From the NCBI RefSeq assembly GCF_003590775.1, contig NZ_QYUM01000002.1, positions 992,001 through 1,056,000 of the forward strand: DNA of 64,000 nt, in the 5' to 3' direction. Position numbers and translations under genes: made by a program. Shown here in pieces: positions 1 through 8,849 of this stretch. Each line of letters starts with the position of its first letter. Position 1 is the stretch's first letter. The DNA is from Sphingomonas cavernae (GTDB taxonomy: Bacteria; Pseudomonadota; Alphaproteobacteria; Sphingomonadales; Sphingomonadaceae). The notes under the pieces are model-generated. The model saw only the letters and a list, made by a program, of their open reading frames with translations, was not told where the DNA came from and did not search any database.

Positions 1-19
1 CCGCCGAGGAGCGGGCGGC

Positions 20-880
20 ATGATCGAGGGGTCGGTCGATCGGATGCCCGGCTTCATCATCATCGGCGCGATGAAGGCCGCGACGACGTGGATCGCGCAT
101 CAACTGCGCCAGCATCCGGGCATCTTTCTGCCCGGCCCCGAACCGCATTATTTCAGCACCGAGTTCGAGCGCGGCAGCCAATGGTATTCTGGATTATTTC
201 GCGCGGCAGGCGCGTCCCAGATCGTCGGAGAGAAGTCCGCAGATTATCTTTCGCACCCGCAAGCCGCGCAACGGATCGCAGCGATGCTCCCCGATGCGCG
301 CCTGATCGTGCAACTGCGCAATCCCGTCGATCGTGCCTATTCAGACTATTGCATGCTCTTTCGCCGCGGCTCGGTGTCGGGCGATCCGGGCCGTTATCTG
401 AATCCCGGGACCAGCGAAAACCTGCGCTTCCTGGAAAATGGCCGCTATGCGACGCACATCGCGCGCTATCTGGGCAACATTCCGCGCGAACAGCTCAAGA
501 TCATTTTGCATGACGATGTCCGTGGCAGTCCGGAACAGACGCTTCGCGATGTCTCGACCCATATCGGGATCGAACCCTGGATCGTCGCCGAGAATCTCGC
601 GGACCGCAAGAATGACAGCGAAACCCCGCTCCTTCCGCTCGGTGTTCGGCGGCTTGCACGACCGTTCAAGCAGGCCGTACGGCGTCATCGTGACGAGCTT
701 TGGTTCAAGACCATCCGCGGGGCGCTCGCACATCCGGTGCAATATCCGCCATTGAGCGACGACCTGCGCGCGCGTCTGCACGATTTCTACCTGCCCGAAC
801 TCGAAACATTGCAATCGATGATCGGGCGCGATCTGAAGTGCTGGACCCAAGCCCGGCCCGCAGCAACCATGCCTGGATAG
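20..880 (+). CDS. PAPS-dependent sulfotransferase family protein
   Basis: The 286-residue product resembles cytosolic/Golgi-type sulfotransferases that move sulfate from PAPS to a carbohydrate hydroxyl. Two hallmark segments are visible: the 5'-phosphosulfate-binding loop GAMKAATTW at residues 16-24 and the 3'-phosphate-binding segment RNPVDRAYSDY at residues 100-110. No signal peptide is seen, so it should act in the cytoplasm. GAGGAG lies 9-10 bases before the ATG; a second ATG eight codons in is possible. It ends 10 bases before a polymerase-like membrane protein, which suggests it decorates a saccharide of this locus (inference). The substrate cannot be read from sequence. Confidence 0.85.
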   Translation: MIEGSVDRMPGFIIIGAMKAATTWIAHQLRQHPGIFLPGPEPHYFSTEFERGSQWYSGLFRAAGASQIVGEKSADYLSHPQAAQRIAAMLPDARLIVQLRNPVDRAYSDYCMLFRRGSVSGDPGRYLNPGTSENLRFLENGRYATHIARYLGNIPREQLKIILHDDVRGSPEQTLRDVSTHIGIEPWIVAENLADRKNDSETPLLPLGVRRLARPFKQAVRRHRDELWFKTIRGALAHPVQYPPLSDDLRARLHDFYLPELETLQSMIGRDLKCWTQARPAATMPG

Positions 881-890
881 CGCGTTGCAG

Positions 891-2174
891 ATGCAATCGT
901 CCCGCTATCTGGATTCTGCATCAATCGGATGGGCGACATCGGCGCCGGTGCTGGCGATGGCCGTGTTTCTTGCGCCTTACATCTCCTGGCGCCCCGGCGC
1001 GATCCTGTTCACGGTCAGCGACATGCTCTTCGTGCTGGGCGCTGTGCTGATCGTGCTCGCCCACCACATGCCGTTGCGGCCTTTCGCGGCGCTCACTCCT
1101 TATTGGCTGCTGGCGCTGGCGGTCATGCTGGGCGGGCTCTATCTTGGCAGCATCATCAATGGCGATCCCTTGCGATGGGCGGTTCTGGCGGGACAGTATC
1201 TGTTCAGCCTCGCCCTGCTCCCGCTCCTGCTGATGCGCCATGACCGCGGGCGAACGTATCTGTTCTTCAAGGCTTTCGTCGCGGGCGTCACCTGCATGGA
1301 GCTTTTCGGCAGCGCGCTCTACTTCGCTTATGGAGGACAGTGGGAGCCACTGCAGCGCTTCGGCCCGGATTTCGTGACGGGAGGCGGCCGGTTGTCGGCC
1401 TTTCTCGCCGACGCCAACTGGAACGCCGCGATGATCGCGATGGCGATTCCGTTCGTCTACTATCTCAGGATCGCGGGGCAGTTGGGGCAGGCGCTGTTCG
1501 CCTCGACGCTGACCATTCTGCTCGTCGGACTTTCACTCACCGCTTCCGTAACCGGTATGGTCAGCGCGACCCTCGCAACGATCATTTTCCTGATTATCGG
1601 GAAAGTGAGGCCCCCGATGCGGTTGTTGGCCGCAGGCGGTGCCGCGCTGGCACTGCTGTTCGCGTCAGGGTACGCGCTGCCACGCGCGTTCCAGAACCGC
1701 ATCGTGCCGGCACTCGAATCAGGTGAGCTTTCGCAGGCGGGCACCTATACGGGGCGTGTCGAGCTGATCGGAGAAGCCTGGGACAGGGCGAGCGATGCTA
1801 TCCTGATAGGCATTGGCGCTGACCAGTTCCGCAATGTCAGTCCGGTCCGCCAGCCCGTGCACAACCTCTATCTTCTGCTGTGGATCGAGGGCGGTCTGCC
1901 CTCGCTAATCGGATGGCTGTGGATGATGGGCATTTTGGCGATCAGCGCCATTTCAATGCGACGATATGATCGCCTTGGCGCTGCGCTGGCGCTTTCGGTA
2001 TTCGCGACATTCGTGATCTATTGCGGCGCTTCGCCACATATGTACGCCAGGCAATGGATCGTTCCCCTGCTTCTGGCGATGGCGCCCGTCTTCGCGATCA
2101 TGGGCCGCGCGAACAAGCGGATCGGACCCGAAACGACGCTGCATCATTACCCTATGACTCCGAAGGAATTTTAG
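891..2174 (+). CDS. O-antigen ligase / Wzy-like polysaccharide polymerase membrane protein
   Basis: A polytopic membrane protein of about 427 residues with roughly ten hydrophobic segments. A long periplasmic loop near residues 270-320 contains the stretch TYTGRVELIGEAW followed by GIGADQF and HNLYLLLWIEGG. This loop pattern (R near the start, H later, before a Leu-rich helix) is typical of the O-antigen ligase/ExoQ/Wzy superfamily, which polymerises or ligates lipid-linked glycans in the periplasm. The ATG at 891 is chosen; a TTG two codons upstream is also open. It sits between the sulfotransferase and the export lipoprotein and probably shares their transcript. Confidence 0.82.
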   Translation: MQSSRYLDSASIGWATSAPVLAMAVFLAPYISWRPGAILFTVSDMLFVLGAVLIVLAHHMPLRPFAALTPYWLLALAVMLGGLYLGSIINGDPLRWAVLAGQYLFSLALLPLLLMRHDRGRTYLFFKAFVAGVTCMELFGSALYFAYGGQWEPLQRFGPDFVTGGGRLSAFLADANWNAAMIAMAIPFVYYLRIAGQLGQALFASTLTILLVGLSLTASVTGMVSATLATIIFLIIGKVRPPMRLLAAGGAALALLFASGYALPRAFQNRIVPALESGELSQAGTYTGRVELIGEAWDRASDAILIGIGADQFRNVSPVRQPVHNLYLLLWIEGGLPSLIGWLWMMGILAISAISMRRYDRLGAALALSVFATFVIYCGASPHMYARQWIVPLLLAMAPVFAIMGRANKRIGPETTLHHYPMTPKEF

Positions 2175-2205
2175 GTATGGTCAAAACAGACGGGAGGAGC
2201 CAGCC

Positions 2206-2766
2206 ATGAAGATGTTGGCGTTCGCATGCGCGGCAGCGCTGTTCGGACTGCAGGGATGCGCAACCCCTGCGTCGGAACTGCCCAAGATGTATGAGATCAC
2301 CGACACGGCCTATCGGCTGGGTGCAGGCGACGAAGTGCGCATCACGGTCTATGGCATGGACCAGATGACCAACACCTATGTCGTGGGTGATGGCGGCACG
2401 ATCTCGCTGCCGCTGCTCGAAACCATGCCGGTCGAGGGCAAGACGCCCGCCGAGGTCGAAAAGGCGATCGCCGACGCCATTCTCGCCAAGCAGCTCGTCC
2501 TCCAGCCAAGCGTAAGCGCACAGGTACAGAAATACCGCCCCTTCTATATCCTTGGCGAGGTGCAGAAGCCCGGCCAATATCCCTATGCGCCTGGACTTTC
2601 CGTGACGTCGGCGGTTTCGATAGCGGGCGGCTTCACCTTCCGCGCCGACAAGACGCAGTTCGCGATCCAGCGCAAATCGGGACAGAAAATGGTCAAGGGT
2701 CAGGTCGGCCCCGACGCCCCGGTGCTGCCAGGGGATACCGTGACAGTCTATGAGAGCTGGTTCTGA
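2206..2766 (+). CDS. Wza/GumB-type polysaccharide export lipoprotein
   Basis: A 186-residue protein with a lipoprotein signal ending LFGLQGC, so Cys-19 or so is the likely lipidated residue. The poly-export domain follows (YRLGAGDEVRITVYG, then DGGTISLPLLE) and then an SLBB-like domain (YILGEVQKPGQYPY ... SIAGGFTFRADK). It is about half the length of E. coli Wza and has no C-terminal amphipathic helix, like the short GumB/ExoF-type proteins that need a partner in the outer membrane. The next gene encodes a beta-barrel that could be that partner. GGAGG lies just before the ATG. No polysaccharide co-polymerase or tyrosine autokinase gene accompanies it in the window. Confidence 0.9.
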   Translation: MKMLAFACAAALFGLQGCATPASELPKMYEITDTAYRLGAGDEVRITVYGMDQMTNTYVVGDGGTISLPLLETMPVEGKTPAEVEKAIADAILAKQLVLQPSVSAQVQKYRPFYILGEVQKPGQYPYAPGLSVTSAVSIAGGFTFRADKTQFAIQRKSGQKMVKGQVGPDAPVLPGDTVTVYESWF

Positions 2767-2807
2767 GCGCGGTGCCGCACAGCCGCGCAAATGACGGGAG
2801 CCGGACG

Positions 2808-4043
2808 ATGACGTGGGCGGCGCGCCTGCTTTCGGCGCTCGCTGCGGGCACCGCGGCGATCCTGATCGCGCCCGCAGCGCAGGCGCAAAGAGCCGATGAA
2901 GACGAGCCGATATCCGAGTTGCCGCGGCCGGGCTATGAACCTCGCAACCTCAGGATCGGCACCGCAATCCTCTCCCCCGAGGCCGAGTTCGGCGCGACCT
3001 ATGACGACAACATCTTCGCGACTGCCACCGCGGCTGACGACGATGTCGTGTTCCGACTGGCGCCGCGCGCGCGGCTGACCCAGCAGACACCCCATCTCAA
3101 TCTGCGCATGGATGCCTATGCGTCGATTCTGCGATATGCCGAGAACGGGTCCGAGGATACCGAGAGCTACGGCATCAGCTCGTCCGCCCAATATCGCCGC
3201 GATGTCCATACGCTCTCGGGCACCTTCCGCTATGATCGCAGCTTTGAACGCCGCACCGATCCTGAAGCCGATTTCAACCTTGCGCGTCCCCCCAGCGAGA
3301 TCGACCTGGCGAGCGCAGAGCTGCGCTATGCCTACCGCCCGGGCCGGTTCGGCGTGCAATTGTCCGCCGGCGCCGACAAGGCCAACTACCTGCCGCAGGT
3401 CGATGCCGATCGCGATCAGACCAGTTATCGCGGCGCGGTTCGCGCGTTCATCGAGGTGAGCGGGGGCATGGACGCGTTCGTCGAAGGCTTCGCCACTAAG
3501 CGTGACGCGCGCACGCCGGTCGACCGCAACGGCGTCGATCGCGACGCAAGTACCTATGGCGGCAATGTCGGTGTCCAGCTCGACATCGCCGACCGGGTCA
3601 AGGGCGATATCGGGCTTGGCGTGTTCCGCGCCGAGTATCAGGACCCGACGATCACCGACCGCACCGGCTTTTCCGCAAGCGGCCGGATTGTGTGGCGCCC
3701 GCGCGTCCGCACCGCGATCACCGGGCAGGTCTTCAGTGGCGATGTCGCGACAATCCGGGGCGGCGCTTCCTCGCGCACCGATACAAGCGCCAGTCTGCGC
3801 GTCGATCAGGAAGTTCGGCACAATCTGTTGATGCACGCGCAACTGGGGGTTCTGGACACGAAATATCGCGGTCTGAACGGGCGCAACATGACGACCTTGT
3901 CAGGCGGCGTGGGCGCCGAATATCTCATAAACCGCTCGCTTTCGGTCAAGGTTGACGCGTCCTATATGGATCGCTCCGCGAACCAGGTGACCGACGAGTT
4001 CAACAAGTTCCGCCTCGGCGTCGCATTGCGCGTGCGTTACTGA
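2808..4043 (+). CDS. Outer membrane beta-barrel protein of the exopolysaccharide cluster
   Basis: About 411 residues from the ATG at 2808, which is preceded by GGGAG at 7 bases and begins a clear Sec signal peptide (hydrophobic core then APAAQAQ). An in-frame GTG lies further upstream. The mature protein is built of alternating polar and hydrophobic strands with frequent aromatic/Arg ends (for example AELRYAYRPGRFGVQLSAGA) and finishes FRLGVALRVRY, as in the 'putative beta-barrel porin 2' family found with Gum/Hfs-like export genes. It starts 41 bases after the Wza-type lipoprotein gene and is inferred to provide, or help form, the outer-membrane exit. Confidence 0.8.
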   Translation: MTWAARLLSALAAGTAAILIAPAAQAQRADEDEPISELPRPGYEPRNLRIGTAILSPEAEFGATYDDNIFATATAADDDVVFRLAPRARLTQQTPHLNLRMDAYASILRYAENGSEDTESYGISSSAQYRRDVHTLSGTFRYDRSFERRTDPEADFNLARPPSEIDLASAELRYAYRPGRFGVQLSAGADKANYLPQVDADRDQTSYRGAVRAFIEVSGGMDAFVEGFATKRDARTPVDRNGVDRDASTYGGNVGVQLDIADRVKGDIGLGVFRAEYQDPTITDRTGFSASGRIVWRPRVRTAITGQVFSGDVATIRGGASSRTDTSASLRVDQEVRHNLLMHAQLGVLDTKYRGLNGRNMTTLSGGVGAEYLINRSLSVKVDASYMDRSANQVTDEFNKFRLGVALRVRY

Positions 4044-4162
4044 TCCGGCAGCGGTTCCAAGCGGGTTAGGGCGCGTCTCGATCGGATAGCCCGCGGGCGC
4101 ATTCGGGCGAGATCAGGAACGGACCCCTTGCGACTCGGTTGCAACCGCCGGAGGATGTCGGG

Positions 4163-5554
4163 ATGACCGCATCGCTAAACCTATCAGGTAAAAAGAAAAC
4201 CCGACGGCGGATTGTTCCGCGTGGCGGCCGCCAGCTTGGAAAGGTGGTCGCGATCATGTGCCTGTCAGCCTGTTCGGCAACCGCCGACGGGCTGCCTGCG
4301 ACCAGTGGGAGCGATGCCTTTCCCGGCGCCGAGGGGCATGGCCGCTATGCTGCGGGCGGGCGCAGCGGACGCATCATTCAGGTTACGACACTGGCCGATG
4401 CCGGATCGGGATCGCTGCGCGCCTGCATCGACGCCAGCGGTCCGCGCGTCTGCGTGTTCAGGGTGAGCGGCGTCATCCGCTTCACGTCTACCCGGCCGAT
4501 CATCCGCAATCCCTTCATCACCATCGCGGGACAGACCGCGCCGGGGGGGGGCATCCTGCTCACCCACAATGGCGGCGCGGTGGGGCTCACGCCGCTGGTC
4601 ATCAAGAACACGCATGACGTGATCGTCCGCCATCTGCGCGTGCGCACCGACAGGCGCGGCGCACAGCGCGGCAGCAATGACGGGATCACGATCGAAGGCA
4701 GCAGCAACATCATAATCGATCATGTCAGCGCCTCCTGGGCTCTGGACGAGAATTTCAACGGTTATGCGCAGAACGACAAGATCACCGTCTCCGCCTCGAT
4801 CTTTGCAGAGGGCCTGACCGATCACGACAAGTGCGCGTTGCTGAGCAGCGACCCGACGGGTCCGCAGCGCTTCAGCTTCATCAAGAATCTGTGCGCGCAC
4901 AATGGCGATCGCAATCCCGACGTAAACTTCCCGCCGGGATCGTGCGTCGAAGTCGTCAACAACGTCCTTTATAACGGCCGATCGGAATTCACCGAGATAT
5001 GGGAGAGCTATGGCGGCACGCCGGTCAGCGTCGTCGGCAATTATTACAAGGCGGGTCCCGACACGATGGGCATAGCGCCTGCAATCAACCGGCAGATCAT
5101 AGCGTCCACCGGGACAGCCAGGGTTCATGTGTCGGGTAACAGCTTCGACGGCAGGATGGTGGCGCAGTCGCCGCTTCTTGCGCCCGTACTGGTCAGCCAA
5201 CCTCCCTGCCCGCTGACGCTTGCACCGCTCAGCGCCTCACAGGCCTATGCGACAGTGCTCGAGATGTCGGGCGCATTCCCGCGTGATGCCGTCGACCTGC
5301 GCATCGTGCGCGACGTTGGCGAGCGAACAGGCCGGATCGTAAGCGCCCCCAGCTCCTTGCCCGCCATCGCCGGTGGAACGCCCTATCCCGATAGCGACCG
5401 CGACGGCATGTCGGACAATTGGGAGCGCGCCAAGGGGCTCAACGTAGGCGTCAATGATGCGTGGTCCGATCACGACGGCAATGGATGGACCAATATCGAC
5501 GAATTCCTCGACCACGCACATCGTGAGGCGTTGCGGGGCCGCGCTGTCACCTGA
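4163..5554 (+). CDS. Secreted pectate-lyase-like right-handed beta-helix protein
   Basis: About 463 residues; the ATG at 4163 has GGAGG 8 bases upstream. The N-terminus has a basic region, a hydrophobic core and CLSACS, a plausible lipobox. The body matches polysaccharide lyase family 1-type beta-helices: FPGAEGHG near the start, GQTAPGGGILLT, RHLRVRTD, IDHVSASWALDEN, and VVNNVLYNGRSE with VVGNYYKAG. The C-terminus has aspartate-rich loops (DSDRDGMSDNWE, DHDGNGWTNIDEF) like calcium-binding type-3 repeats. Its place in a polysaccharide export cluster suggests it trims or releases the exported polymer. Substrate specificity is unknown. A run of nine G at 4543-4551 encodes PGGG and leaves the frame intact. 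Confidence 0.82.
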   Translation: MTASLNLSGKKKTRRRIVPRGGRQLGKVVAIMCLSACSATADGLPATSGSDAFPGAEGHGRYAAGGRSGRIIQVTTLADAGSGSLRACIDASGPRVCVFRVSGVIRFTSTRPIIRNPFITIAGQTAPGGGILLTHNGGAVGLTPLVIKNTHDVIVRHLRVRTDRRGAQRGSNDGITIEGSSNIIIDHVSASWALDENFNGYAQNDKITVSASIFAEGLTDHDKCALLSSDPTGPQRFSFIKNLCAHNGDRNPDVNFPPGSCVEVVNNVLYNGRSEFTEIWESYGGTPVSVVGNYYKAGPDTMGIAPAINRQIIASTGTARVHVSGNSFDGRMVAQSPLLAPVLVSQPPCPLTLAPLSASQAYATVLEMSGAFPRDAVDLRIVRDVGERTGRIVSAPSSLPAIAGGTPYPDSDRDGMSDNWERAKGLNVGVNDAWSDHDGNGWTNIDEFLDHAHREALRGRAVT

Positions 5555-5577
5555 CGGCTGTGGTAGCCTGACTCCCC

Positions 5578-6579
5578 TTATCGCCCGATAACGCTCTCGC
5601 GACGATCGGCATCGAAAACGAGGCGGTGATGCGGCTGATCCATGTTGAGCGTGTGCTCGATGATAGGCGTCGGCCGATGCTTCGCCTGCATGAAGATCCG
5701 CCCCAGATATTCGCCGAGCACGCCGAGGAAAATCGCATTCATCGAGATCGACATGAGGAGGAGCAGCGTCGTGGTCGCGAAACCGGCGGGCCAGTTCTGG
5801 CCAAAGACGAGCCGGCCGATGACGTATCCCAGGCTCAACAGGAAGGTCAGGCAGCCGACGAGCAGGCCAACCGCGGAGGCGAGCCTGAGCGGGACCAGCG
5901 AATGATTGAGCACACCGTCCACCGCGAGCGACAGCATCGCGCGAAACGGGAACTTGCTCTCACCCGCGGTGCGCAGACGCCGGACATATTCGAAACCGAC
6001 CTGCGAGAAGCCCATCGAACTGATGAGGCCGCGCAGATAGGGTGAGGTGTCATCCACGCGCCGCAATTCGGTCAGGATGCGTGCATCGACAAGCCGGAAC
6101 TCGCCAGCATTCACGGGCAGATCGTCTTCGCTCATCGCGGCGATCACCCGGTAGAACATCCGTCGCGTCGCGCGCATGATCGCGCCTTCCGCCAGCGTCT
6201 CGCGGATACCATAGACCACCTGATGCCCCTGACGCCAAAGCTCGAGCATCCTGGGGATCAGTTCGGGCGGATCCTGGAGATCGCAGTCAATCTGCACCGC
6301 GCAAGCCCCCGTGGCCGACTGATAAGCGACGAGCAACGAACGCTCATAGCCATAGTTGCGCGCGAAGCGGATCACCCGCACCTTCGGATCGCGTGCCGCG
6401 ATTTCGCGCAACAAGGCGAAGCTGCCGTCGGTCGAATGGTTGTCGGTGACGATGATCTCATAGTCATAGTCGGGCAGCGCGTCGAAGACCTTGACGATCT
6501 CGGCATAGGCCCGTTCGATATTCATGTCCTCGTTGTAGACGGGTATGAGGACTGATACCTTGGCGCGATCGTCCAGCAT
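5578..6579 (-). CDS. Membrane-anchored family 2 glycosyltransferase (GtrB/DPM-like)
   Basis: A 333-residue GT2 enzyme. The N-terminal GT-A domain starts VSVLIPVYNEDMNIE, contains TDNHSTDGS and the metal-binding DCDLQD, and is followed by two hydrophobic C-terminal helices around residues 235-300. This layout matches GtrB/ArnC/dolichol-phosphate-mannose synthases, which transfer a sugar from a nucleotide to undecaprenyl phosphate at the inner face of the inner membrane. It is the last gene of the seven-gene - strand operon, so it may load the sugar made by the upstream enzymes onto the lipid carrier (inference). It converges with the lyase-like gene 23 bases away. Confidence 0.88.
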   Translation of the reverse strand: MLDDRAKVSVLIPVYNEDMNIERAYAEIVKVFDALPDYDYEIIVTDNHSTDGSFALLREIAARDPKVRVIRFARNYGYERSLLVAYQSATGACAVQIDCDLQDPPELIPRMLELWRQGHQVVYGIRETLAEGAIMRATRRMFYRVIAAMSEDDLPVNAGEFRLVDARILTELRRVDDTSPYLRGLISSMGFSQVGFEYVRRLRTAGESKFPFRAMLSLAVDGVLNHSLVPLRLASAVGLLVGCLTFLLSLGYVIGRLVFGQNWPAGFATTTLLLLMSISMNAIFLGVLGEYLGRIFMQAKHRPTPIIEHTLNMDQPHHRLVFDADRRESVIGR

Positions 6580-6588
6580 TTCGTCCTC

Positions 6589-7539
6589 CTAGGTCAAGGC
6601 CGGCGCGCGCAGCATCGCAGCCACGGTCAGCTCCAGACCTTTGCGCAGCGTTGTTGCGGCCGACCAGTTCAGCAGCGATCGCGCGCGATCGGGCGACGCG
6701 AGCAGCACCGATGCACCGGTGTCCAATGCGGGATTGCCAAAGCGCACCAACGCGGGGTCGGCTCCGGTGATGTCGATCACCTGTTCGGTCACTTCGCGCA
6801 TGGTCGGCGCCATGCCTGTCGCGATATTGATCACGTTGCACCCCGGCGGTTGGCTCTCGCCCAGCAGCAGGAGCGCGTCGACCGCGTCGTCGACATGAAT
6901 GAGATCGCGCCGGTCGGATGGTCGCGTGACATGAAAAGGCCTGCCCTCGAGGCACGCACGGATCAGTGCCGGAATCAGGAATGCCTCGGACTGGCCCGCA
7001 CCAAAGACCAGCGCAAGCCGTGCCGTGATCGCGGGAAACGGCAGCACGCCTTCCAGAACCCGCAGATACATCGTTCCCGCGGCAAGCCCGGCGCCATAGG
7101 GCGTTGATGGATCCTCCTTCTGATCCTCGCGATAGGGCACAGGAGCCGTGCCGTACTCGGCGATCGATCCCGCGCGCACAAAGGCGACCGGGGGATGCCG
7201 CAGCGTCGCAAGCGCCGCGAGCAGCGCGATCAGGTTGGGCAGGTCTTCGCGCAGCGTCAGTTCCACTCCCGCGAAGTCCGCCTGCGCGGTTCGCCGCGTC
7301 TCCGCCGCGAGGTGATAGACTTGATGAGGCGCCGCATCGGCAAGGCAGGCGGCGAGCGCCGCCTCGTCGCCAAGCTGCAATCGGTGGAGACAAACGCGAT
7401 CGATCACCTCCTCCAGACGGCTCAGCGACGTTTCTGGCCTGACGAGCAAATGAAGCTCGTCACCGCGATCGAGAAGCCGTCGGACGAGATGGGATCCGAT
7501 GAACCCCGCGGCGCCTGTGATCAGTGTGCGCATGGCCAT
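6589..7539 (-). CDS. NAD-dependent epimerase/dehydratase (extended SDR), sugar-nucleotide modifying
   Basis: 316 residues with an N-terminal Rossmann motif LITGAAGFIGSHL and a downstream VYHLAAET segment. The usual YxxxK is not clearly preserved: the region after the Ser reads AGSIAEYGTAPVPY, then TPYGAGLAAG, with Gly/Leu where Lys is expected. The family includes nucleotide-sugar 4-ketoreductases and epimerases. As the gene after the C-methyltransferase it is the best candidate for the final C4-keto reduction of the branched sugar, although loss of the catalytic Lys would argue against full activity. It ends 9 bases before the GT2 gene. Two in-frame ATGs lie six bases apart at the start. Confidence 0.8.
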   Translation of the reverse strand: MAMRTLITGAAGFIGSHLVRRLLDRGDELHLLVRPETSLSRLEEVIDRVCLHRLQLGDEAALAACLADAAPHQVYHLAAETRRTAQADFAGVELTLREDLPNLIALLAALATLRHPPVAFVRAGSIAEYGTAPVPYREDQKEDPSTPYGAGLAAGTMYLRVLEGVLPFPAITARLALVFGAGQSEAFLIPALIRACLEGRPFHVTRPSDRRDLIHVDDAVDALLLLGESQPPGCNVINIATGMAPTMREVTEQVIDITGADPALVRFGNPALDTGASVLLASPDRARSLLNWSAATTLRKGLELTVAAMLRAPALT

Positions 7540-7557
7540 GGGCCGAGCCTCAGCGTT

Positions 7558-8847
7558 CTACGCACCGACCAAAGTCGGTTTGGGCAACGGCAAGACGAAT
7601 TTCCCGCCGCGCTCCAGAAATGCGTTTTGTTGGGCATAAATTTCATCGAAGAAGTTCCAGGCCAGAACAAAGAGGATGTCCGGCTTGTCGGTTTCGATGG
7701 CCTCCACGGGCTTGATCGGGATCCGCGTATTGGGCGAATACAGGCCATGTTTCAGGACGTTCTTGTCGACAAGGAAGTCCAGATATTGCGGCCCTATCCC
7801 GAAATAGGTGATGAGCGTGTTGCCCCTTGCCGATGCGCCATAGCCGGCGATTTTCAGGCCCTGCGCCTTCAGATCCGAAAGCATCTGGCGCAGTTCGGCG
7901 CCGATCTGGTCAACGCGTTCGACCAGCGCCTGATAGGTCGACGCCTCCAGCATGCCGCCAGCAGCCTCTTCGTCGAGCATTTCCTGAACGATCGGTGTGC
8001 GCTCCGCGCCCGCAGCATTGCGCGTGAGGAAGACACGCATCGAACCGCCATGAATATTGGGCAGGCGGTGGACGTCGGTAACGTCCATGTCGAAGAACTC
8101 GCCGAGCTTTACGAGCGACAGCAGGCTGAATTCGGAGACGTGCTCGTGATAGACGTTGTCGAATTCGTTGTGGTCGATCAGCTCCTTCGCGCGCGGAACC
8201 TCGATCACGAACATGCCATCGTCGGCCAGCAATATGTCGATCCCGCGCATGAAATTGTGCAGGTCGCCGATATGGTTGAAAGTGTTGGTGGTGACGATGA
8301 TCCTGGCCTTGCCATGTTCCGCCGCCACCTTCGCTGCCGTTTCGGGGTGGAAATAGGCAACATGCACGTTCACGCCCCGGCCATTGGCGATCTCCGCGAT
8401 GTTCGCGGCCGGATCGATGCCCAATGTCTTGCAGCCCAGTGCGTTGCACGCTGCGAGCAGGAGCCCGTCATTGCAGCCTATATCCACGATCAGTCCCGTG
8501 CCGCCCGCATGCTGCGCGAGCACACCCGCAAATTCCCGAAAATGGCTTTGCATCGTCGCCGCGCCCGAGGGCACGTAGAGATAGTGCCTGAAGAAATCGG
8601 CCGGGATCTGGTCGGCCACCTCGACCAGCCCGCATTCGAGGCAAACCTGGGCGTTCAGCGGGAAACTCGGCTGCGCACGCTCCAGATCCTCGGGCTTGAT
8701 CAGCATCTGCGCGGGTGCATGGTCGCCCAGTGGCAGAAACAAATAGGGATCGGGCGCAAGGCAGGTGCGGCAGGTGGTCAGGCGATCCATCGGTTGACTT
8801 CCCTGAACACTGTCATGGGCCAGGGCGGAGGCGGAGTTGGACGACAT
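7558..8847 (-). CDS. Nucleotide-sugar C-methyltransferase (TylCIII/NovU-like)
   Basis: 429 residues in the three-part architecture of sugar C-methyltransferases. An N-terminal zinc-binding part has CRTC and CLECG. A central SAM-binding Rossmann domain has VDIGCNDGLLL and TNTFNHIGDLH. The C-terminal domain has GYGASARGNTLITYFGIG and DKNVLKHGLYSPNTRIPI. Characterised members methylate a carbon next to the keto group of a nucleotide-bound 4-keto-deoxysugar. The start ATG lies two bases after the stop of the PLP dehydratase gene, indicating tight coupling and supporting a shared pathway. The exact carbon methylated cannot be deduced. Confidence 0.9.
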   Translation of the reverse strand: MSSNSASALAHDSVQGSQPMDRLTTCRTCLAPDPYLFLPLGDHAPAQMLIKPEDLERAQPSFPLNAQVCLECGLVEVADQIPADFFRHYLYVPSGAATMQSHFREFAGVLAQHAGGTGLIVDIGCNDGLLLAACNALGCKTLGIDPAANIAEIANGRGVNVHVAYFHPETAAKVAAEHGKARIIVTTNTFNHIGDLHNFMRGIDILLADDGMFVIEVPRAKELIDHNEFDNVYHEHVSEFSLLSLVKLGEFFDMDVTDVHRLPNIHGGSMRVFLTRNAAGAERTPIVQEMLDEEAAGGMLEASTYQALVERVDQIGAELRQMLSDLKAQGLKIAGYGASARGNTLITYFGIGPQYLDFLVDKNVLKHGLYSPNTRIPIKPVEAIETDKPDILFVLAWNFFDEIYAQQNAFLERGGKFVLPLPKPTLVGA

Positions 8848-8849
8848 GG

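Noticed and set aside
4543..4551. Run of nine G in the pectate-lyase-like gene, a possible slippage site
   Set aside because: It encodes the conserved PGGG of the family and the frame is intact, so no sign of phase variation here.
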